Source of the DNA: Azorinus chamasolen
Taxonomy: Eukaryota; Mollusca; Bivalvia; Cardiida; Solecurtidae
Direction of reading: 5' to 3'
Length of the DNA stretch: 64,000 nt
NCBI GenBank assembly: GCA_963576725.1
Contig: OY755252.1
Span: 28,464,078-28,528,077 of the forward strand
The notes beneath the pieces were generated by a model. It was not told the DNA's origin and did no database searches. It worked only from the letters and a program-made list of their open reading frames with translations. Position 1 is the first letter of the stretch, and each line of letters opens with the position of its first letter. A program made the translations under genes and the position numbers. This document shows, in pieces, positions 57,003 through 64,000 of the stretch.

Positions 57003-57578
57003 TGAACCCTTTTATAGTTGGCAATCACGCTGGCCTCTTTGCATGTACGCCGACAAGAAAGGTTTAGTACTCTATGAAGGCGATCTCTTAAATCCAGAAA
57101 TGGAAGGAGAACGTCGGATACCTGTACTATTTCGTTTTTGTCGTACCCTTTATTACTTTTCTACAGTTACTCTGTTTGCAGCTCAATCATTGAGTACACT
57201 AGCGATAGGTGGATACAGTTTGTTCACTTAAATGTTTTCGTTATACATGCACTTTATCACTGTATTTGCCGTCGCGGTTGTTGTAGAGTCGGAGAGGGGA
57301 TACGTTTATTTACACTGTTTGTCTTTTAGGGTGGGGATGGAATAAGTGTGAGGTTGGGCGCCCATAATCCGGTTTAACCCCCCCCCCCCCCCAGTGACTT
57401 TTGTCACTGACCGTTCCAAGGCGGTACTTCCATCTTCCCCCTATTGTATGTTTGTTTTGTCTTTGTGCGTCTCTTGTTGTTTTTATAGTTATGTACATTT
57501 GCTGTTTCCTTGTGTTGCTGTTCGGACGAGTGTTTGTTCTGTATGTGGTGTTTCCTGCATGACTCATTTTTGTACTTT
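57003..57578 (+). repeat. Third Penelope-like 3' tail
   Basis: 576 bases matching 55437-56012 and 56367-56942, without RT sequence. It contains the GTGACTTTTGTCACTGACCG hairpin-like motif after a C-run (57379-57391) and ends TTTTTGTACTTTTA before unit sequence resumes. Confidence 0.7.
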
Positions 57579-57702
57579 TAAGAATTTATCCGCAAACATA
57601 ACGATCCTAAGCATGTTACATAACAACATCCTACTAACTACACAATATCTTGCAGGTGTGTGCGACCTTATTTTTCCCCACATCATTTTTAACAATGTGA
57701 AA

Positions 57703-57815
57703 AGAGAAAGTTGCAGACTCGGTTTTATTGAGTCTATTCATAAGCAGTTACATAACGTGCAACACTGCTAGCACCGGCTTTAGCGGTTTTCAAATCGCAT
57801 AATTAAAATCAATGA
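57703..57815 (-). mobile_element. Inverted fragment of the LTR-like repeat
   Basis: Minus strand reads AACCGCTAAAGCCGGTGCTA and AATAAAACCGAGTCTGC. Counterparts at 8068-8180 and 29755-29860 show it was part of the ancestral unit. Confidence 0.4.
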
Positions 57816-57989
57816 GACTGATGACACCGAATGACCAGAAGCCTGAAACACTGTTTTAACAATTTAAGATATGGCATATGTATTTGTACGAAAATAAGGG
57901 AAATAAAGAATAATATGACATGTGCCTTTCCTGCTTTTTATCCATTGCATTATTATCATAATTAGTATCATCATCTTCATCATAATCAG

Positions 57990-58034
<45 letters not shown>

Positions 58035-59437
58035 ATCATAATAATAATCATCATCATTATCATCATCATCATTGTAAATTATTATTATTATTATTATCAT
58101 TAAATATTGTTATACTGATATCATTATTATATTATTTATTTTTTTGTATTGATGTTGTTGTTATTGTTTTCTTTAGAAAACAAACTGAAGTTGAAAGTGG
58201 TCGCAAAGCATTGCATTGTAAGGCCACGTAGGACCAATTCCACATATAACTCATGAAAAGTAGGCTATGTGTTCCTTGCTGCAGTAATAGTAGAGTACGT
58301 GCGTGCGTGCGTGCGTGCGTGCGTGTGTGGGTGTGTGTATGTGTGTGTAAAGTTTGTAAATATAAAATCTAAGGATTCAAAATTGGGTCTCCAATGTAAA
58401 AAAGCAATTATCTGACAAGTTTTCATGTGTTCTTTTGCAAATGTTGATATTAGAGATGCTTCAAACGCATATTTTGGTATTTTAGCAGCGTGTTGCCGAC
58501 TGTTTTAACCAACAGTAATCCGCTGTTATTGAACAAAGTCCTGTGTAAGATAAATGTACAAGTAAACATATTTACGAGACTTTTGAATACGAATCGAGAT
58601 ACACGTCCTAATGAAGTACAGTTTTGTTTATCACGAAATCCTAACAAAATGCAGATTTATTCAGAAGAGTATCAATACCACGAATTGACAACTATTTTAT
58701 GTGTTGTAACATGCATGATCTATGTATTATTGAATTCAGTTCCAACCTCTCTATAAGAATTATGAGAAAACATGTTTTGTTAGGTGTTATTATAAAATGC
58801 CACCCGCGCTTAAATTCATGTTTTTATGAATTCTGCAAACAAAGATGTTCAAATAAACATTATTTAAGTATGCAACGGAACAAACATTTAGGTATCTAAA
58901 TGATATTGTAGATAAATTATATTTTAGATAACCTCTAAACGTGTTCGATATCTACAATATGAATTCCAATATAACTTATTCTTATTCTACAGTTGACTCA
59001 TCTATGAAAAGCCGGCCAATCAGTTGCTAGCATTGTTGAACAACAATATTTCGGTAGTGTAATTACTTTAAATACCAATACATGATTTATAAAATGGTAG
59101 GACTTAAATTATAACGGTATATAGGCAAACAGTTTTACGGGTTTTATTTTAAGTTAACACTTTCCCTTTTCTTTATTTACTCCGAATTTCAATATCTCCT
59201 GAATAGTCATGAACAAATAATTGTAATGAAATATGAAAGATGGGACATTGTAGCCAGTTTAGAAACTAAAGGAATATGCTATACTTTATCTATATAGCAA
59301 ACCGAGCAGACCCTGATTTAATGGCTCCTATGTTTGCAAATGCGTGATAATACTGAGTCTATTTCATACATGTTTTTGCAGTGTGCTTCAGAATCCAAAT
59401 ATTAGAGTAACTCTGCAATGTTACACATACAGAGTAA

Positions 59438-59649
59438 TTAACCTGTAGTTTGTTATAGGCGGATAAGTGAATACCTATGCAAACATTTTGGATCCACATG
59501 AGACGGTGTGTAACTCGGCGTCTCATCAGGATCCAATCTGTTTGACACCCTAATTGCATTTTGGTAGACACATTGATTGTAATTTGAATTTGAAAACTTA
59601 GTAGGTGTAAATTCTGTAAAAACAATTTGCTCAGCAGCATAACTGTTAA
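59438..59649. mobile_element. TTAA MITE, counterpart of 9893 in unit 2
   Basis: Same element; the palindrome arms carry several mismatches. Confidence 0.7.
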
Positions 59650-59724
59650 AGTTTAGTCCGTAAAACAAGTTGAATCTACTTACGCGTGCTTTGTTATTTG
59701 TTTTACATATTATATATGTTCATG

Positions 59725-59837
59725 GAAAAGTAGTAAAGTCAAGCAGGCAAAGCCACATGCAAGACGCAACCACCACCAAAACACCGATAGAAAGTATGAC
59801 ACACACACACACACACAACCACACACCCAAACGCATA
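59725..59837 (+). mobile_element. 113-base patch copied from the 53.3-kb region
   Basis: Absent from units 1 (10171) and 3; flanked by CATG on both sides (59721-59724, 59838-59841). It matches 53265-53370, straddling the junction between RT sequence (GGAAAAGTAGTAAAG) and the CA-rich insert. The CA run is expanded. Confidence 0.75.
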
Positions 59838-60051
59838 CATGTCATTATGCGCCACGTTTTGATAGCACTTCGTGATCTTCAAATCATTAACTCAAACGAC
59901 CAAGTTCAAATGAAATGCAGTGATATTAACAGGCGAGATAAACACAAGCTTGATAATAGTAGCCAAACGGGCAGTAATTTCCAGTTGTAACGGAAAGGAA
60001 GCGACCCAAAGTGGGCAGTGTAATCTGAGCTAGTTTCAGGATTTAAAAGTG

Positions 60052-60225
60052 CAGTAGAACCTGTCTTAAGCGACCTTATACTAATTGTACACATGAATCT
60101 CAAATAGCAGGTGGTTGCTTAATACAGGGCAAAAGTAATAGGGAAAGCTTTCTCTGTTACGTTTGGCCTGCTACCACCTGCCTTACAGACCTCATTTTGA
60201 TGGTCGCGTAAGACAGATTCTACTG
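60052..60225. mobile_element. pogo-like MITE, unit 2
   Basis: CAGTAGAACCTGTCTTAAGC at the left, ATTCTACTG then TA at the right. Confidence 0.6.
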
Positions 60226-60622
60226 TATTTCAAACATGTTTATTAGATTAACCGTATTTCGCCGATCTTGTTTGGAGTCAGTGCAAGTAGGAAAGTTAAG
60301 GTAAGGTAGGTAAGAATGCAATAATGAAAGACAGAATTGATAAAAGAAAGTGATTTTCTGTTGTAACAGAAATAACTGAAAACCAGGTAAGTGCAGACTT
60401 TGGAAGGGTTTATCTGACTCGGCGTCGGAAAACTTTTGCGCTCCGTACATCCTGATTAAACTGTATTCATATGCCTCACGAGATAAACTTGTCCGGTATA
60501 TTGTCTTAAAGGCTTACAGGGTAGAGAAATATTTGAACAAAACTTAGTAGGCTGTTAGATAAAGAGAGGCATGCATGTAACATGTGTATAAAATATGTAT
60601 GTAAATGTTAAATCTTTTTTAT

Positions 60623-60854
60623 TTAACCCTTTCCTCCATGAATTTTAATGAAAAATGATGATGTCAGGAATTTTAGTTATAATAGCACATGGACGAAAAA
60701 TTGTTTTGTCAGCTGAAACAGAATATTCATATCTATATTATTTCATAGACAAACAGAGCAGATCCTGATCGGACGGCTCAAATAGGGGTCGTCTGATCTG
60801 GGTCTACTCTATTTGCCAATGTGTCGAAAGGCGTATTTATGGAGTGAATGGTTA
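60623..60854. mobile_element. TTAA MITE, counterpart of 10991 in unit 2
   Basis: TTAACCCTTTCCTCC at the left; right end GGAGTGAATGGTTA. Confidence 0.65.
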
Positions 60855-61305
60855 CAAGAATAAGAATAACAGTAACATGACCAGGTCTTGTGATTAAACA
60901 GTGTACATTTGGATTCAATAGATGTAACGACAACCCAAATACAAATGCATTAACATTAGCGATATAATTATACAGAACACGCATATAAACCAATCTATTC
61001 AGAAAAAACTCAACATTTAGAAAAAAATACTCACATTCAGGTTTAATGTCTCAGTCGAGTTCTTTTCCAATACTTTTACTCATCTAATATGCATTGCATT
61101 TATATAAAGGCCAACGCTTGGTTGCACAATTTAGTGAAGCCCATTCCGCATTTATGAACCAATCAGAAGAACGTTATGTATGTAAAGTTACTATCAATAA
61201 TATTTACCCACACATATTTACATGTATGTGATGAAGCCTGTCATTTAGCCATTATTATTGTAAGATGATTTCAACATTCAGAATGAGTATACAGCAAAAC
61301 CTGTG

Positions 61306-61513
61306 TTAACACTTACAACGCTGAATTTTCAAATGGAATATTCCAAAATTCAAATAGGTCAAGCTTATGGTGAATATTAAGGGATGTTTTCTAAAGAAAA
61401 GTGTAACATGACAAACAGTGCAGACCCTGATGAGAGGGCTCCCCTAGACCCATCTGAGTCTACACTGTTTGCAAAGGACATTAGTGACTCGGGTCCCGCA
61501 CTGTAAGGGTTAA
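61306..61513. mobile_element. TTAA MITE, counterpart of 11673 in unit 2
   Basis: Same element; the palindrome centre has a short deletion (CTCCCCTAGACCC). Confidence 0.7.
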
Positions 61514-62069
61514 AGGCATCTCAAAGCTCCTTCATAAGTCCGCCCCCCCTAATACACAATATCCAGCTGTGCTGATTATTGATTCCCCCGGAGTGTTCCT
61601 GCAGTGTCAGGGGCATTGGCCATAAGGGATAAAGTTATGCAATTATACCTTGATCCTCTTATAGTATATTGATATTAGCCCGCCTTATCAGTCTCTGTAT
61701 TAGATGCCAGAGAGTCAAGACCCAAAATACACAGCATGGGGTTAATGGGTCAACATTCCTTTCGAAATACCTTTAGCCAGCAATCAAAAAGAGGTCAAAC
61801 GATGGGTATGCGAGGCTGGTGGTAGGTTAATGCATGCCAAAGGTAATGCATGCAACTGCTATAGGAGCTTTCTGCATTACTTCTGTCCTGTATTAAGCAA
61901 CAACCTGCTTTTAAGACTCTCTTTTTCAATAAATGAATAACCGCTTCAGACAGGTTCTACCATATTAACTCGTACTTGTAAATGTTTCATCATATCTACC
62001 TCCAAAGGATGAATGTGTTTGCGTGAAAATCCTTTCACTTCATTTATCGAACTGAACTTCATTAGTTTC

Positions 62070-63020
62070 GCTGTAATTATCCCCCCGCACAAGGCGAGGG
62101 ATATATTTTTGGCGTTGCCCGTCCGTCCGTGCATCCATGAGTGGTATCTAAAACCTTTTTTAAGTTTTTCTTTGAAGCTAACAGAATGTAGGCCTATAAG
62201 TATCACTCACATTGACCCAGTAACACCGGAATTATGGCCCTTTGTTTGCCAAAAAAGGTAACGTATTTGCGTGTTTTGAGCAATTTCTCAGAAAGTCTAT
62301 GACATTTGTGTAAAAGTTACGTACCATTATGGCCTGCAGCTCTACAAGTATCATATGTATTGACACAAGAACAATATACTAATGGTCCTTTCTTTGCGAA
62401 AATTGTAGCCGGAGCCATTCCTAAAAACGGATTAAAACTAGTCTATGCAACTGTGTCAAAATGTTTAGTACATACGGACATGTGGCCCTGCAAGTAGCAA
62501 TTATATTGACGTGTGAACACTAGAGTTATGGCCCTATGTTTGCGAAATGTGACATTTTAATTTTGTCCGCCCGGATCCATATTTCAGAAACTATTTGGAA
62601 TTGACATTTGAAACGTTGTGTAAATGTTTAGTAGCAGACGTACATTATTTTCTGAAAATACCTTTTACATTGACGTTGGAATACTAGAGTTATGGCCATT
62701 TGTTTGCAAAAAATGTGACATTTTTGTCTGTCCGGCGCCATATTGCAAAAACTATTTGGAATTATTCTATGAAACTTAGTGAAAAGGTTTCGAAACATAA
62801 GTACATTCGCTTCTGCACGTATCATTTACTATGACGTTGTAACACTAGAGTTATGGCCCCTTTGTGTATGAAAAATTAACATTTTGTTTCTGTCCGGAGC
62901 CATATACAATGTCACTTTGTGTAACTGTTTAGTACCATTAGAAAATGTGGTCTTGACAGTATTGCTATTACCATGGAACACCAGAGTCTTGACACATTGT
63001 TTGCGAAAGCTTTTTTGTCC
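62070..63020 (+). repeat. Diverged tandem units, unit 2
   Basis: Same array as 17640; close match. A 62-base part of one unit is copied at 56941-57002. Confidence 0.7.
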
Positions 63021-63560
63021 TTTCGGTCAATAACTCAGTTAAATATTGAGGTCAGTGCTTGTCTCGTTCGTTCTAATGATTGCTGTTTAGTTTTAGGATA
63101 CATTCAGATAACGCACCATTTCTGTCTTTGTTCCACTTTTTTCTGATTTAGTTTCTCCTTCGTTCTGAGGTTTGCTAGCTCTTTCGCTTTCAGGATAAAT
63201 TCCGTCGTTCCCCCTCTTTGTCTCTATTTCTGCCCGTTCTGTCTCGTTCGTTCTGGGGTATGTCTGATGTTTAGCATTTACATTAGTTGAACCTCACATG
63301 ATAGTTTCAATTATCGTAACGAGAAAAAGTGTCTGCTCGTTGGTACAGAAATAGCGCATTGCTGTGTGTCAAGGACTTTATATGTCCGTGCGTATCATTA
63401 GTAATGTTATGTCGTCCTGTGAAAATAACCAATTTATATAATATAATAAATCATTTTACTTAGCGTTTAATATAACAAATATATAGCCCATATAAACGCA
63501 CGTGCAAATGTATTTTATAGCTTAATGAATTTTATTCAATATCCATTTAAAACAAAAGTG
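63020..63560. other. Gene-free end of the unit
   Basis: Matches 18640-19180. T- and C-rich (TTTCTCCTTCGTTCTG) then AT-rich. No gene seen. Confidence 0.45.
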
Positions 63561-64000
63561 GAAAATCAGTCAAACATGGAGAGCCACACAATAAAAGGAC
63601 ACTGCCCAAAACATCATCAAACAACAAACAGCACAGTTACAAAACAAAACGTGACGAAACTAACATAAAGGCATAAATCATTAAACAATTACCAATAAAT
63701 TAACAGAGCAGATCACAGGGTAAAAGTAGGAGTATCGCCTTGGAACGGTCAGTAGCCAAAAAGGCTAACGAGAGCTTAAACCAGGTTTATGGGTAACCAA
63801 AGTCACGCTTATTCCACCTTCACCCAAATCAAGATGTATAGTAAAATCACCCCTTCAGTCACCGTCGCATAAAGTGATGACCACAAAGAGTCATATGATT
63901 ACATATTTACTATTTGAAAGATCTTTTTCTTTACTGTCTAAACTGGCTACAATGCTCCACCGTCCATATTTCATGATGTCTATTTTGTCCATACATATTC

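Larger units (their letters stand above)
52822..57578 (+). mobile_element. Penelope-like retroelement, rearranged and nested
   Basis: Unit 1 is uninterrupted at about 7945-7957; in unit 2 the same sequence stops near 52820 and resumes at 57580. The insert holds a reverse transcriptase broken into three blocks, an inserted foreign segment (53287-54080), an internal copy of its own 3' end (55381-56012), and a third tail (57003-57578) joined through a 62-base patch from another repeat. RT motifs (TYDFSTLYTTLP, GIPIGTNCAP, YLDDIF) fit Penelope-like or a related invertebrate RT family; no GIY-YIG endonuclease was seen. The 5' end is truncated. Confidence 0.65.
41209..64000. repeat. Tandem segmental duplication, unit 2
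   Basis: This is the second copy of 1-19620, same orientation, still matching at the window end. It differs by an LTR-like insertion (about 41409-41636), a LINE (44584-49857), a Penelope-like element (52822-57578), a 113-bp patch (59725-59837), a deletion joining sequence equivalent to about 3620 with about 4820 (near 50195), and absence of the 5.2-kb foldback found in unit 1. Confidence 0.9.

Overview
This window looks like intergenic and intronic DNA from a repeat-rich animal genome. I infer a bivalve mollusc: AT-rich DNA with GT-AG splice signals, broken L1/Tx1-type LINEs, Penelope-like retroelements, a tRNA-derived SINE, and very many small DNA transposons with central palindromes. A Dreissena-like heterodont is my guess from repeat style only. 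Nothing points to bacterial or viral organisation.

Layout. Positions 1-19620 and 41209-64000 are two copies of one tandem duplication (offset about 41.2 kb at the left, 44.4 kb at the right because of later insertions). A third, partial and more diverged copy lies at 28727-35640. Copy 1 carries a 5.2-kb foldback element (12436-17634) that copies 2 and 3 lack. Copy 2 carries a 5.3-kb LINE (44584-49857) and a 4.8-kb nested Penelope-like element (52822-57578). Between the copies lie further palindromic MITEs, a second foldback element built from 8-bp tandem repeats (26262-27621), a GATC-rich block (21600-22105), microsatellites (37.6-37.8 kb) and diverged tandem repeats (35.9-40.2 kb).

Genes. 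No long intact protein gene is visible. The best candidate is a small spliced secreted-peptide gene on the minus strand, present as two paralogues plus an orphan first coding exon. Each has the same 10-bp TATA element, a short UTR exon, a 73-75 bp intron and a signal-peptide exon ending in phase 1. In the two duplicated units a 98-bp exon with two cysteines follows 3.7-7.6 kb downstream in matching phase, and then one or two candidate terminal exons. Substitutions between paralogues cluster at the predicted start of the mature peptide. A TTAA-type MITE abuts the TATA element in all three copies.

Mobile DNA. Most small repeats fall into (i) TTAA-flanked MITEs starting CCCTT and ending AAGGG, piggyBac-like by ends, each with a long palindrome in the middle; (ii) CAGTAGAACC/CAGTAAAACC-ended MITEs, pogo-like by ends; (iii) foldback elements; (iv) 5'-truncated retroelement tails. 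All family names are inferred from motifs by eye.
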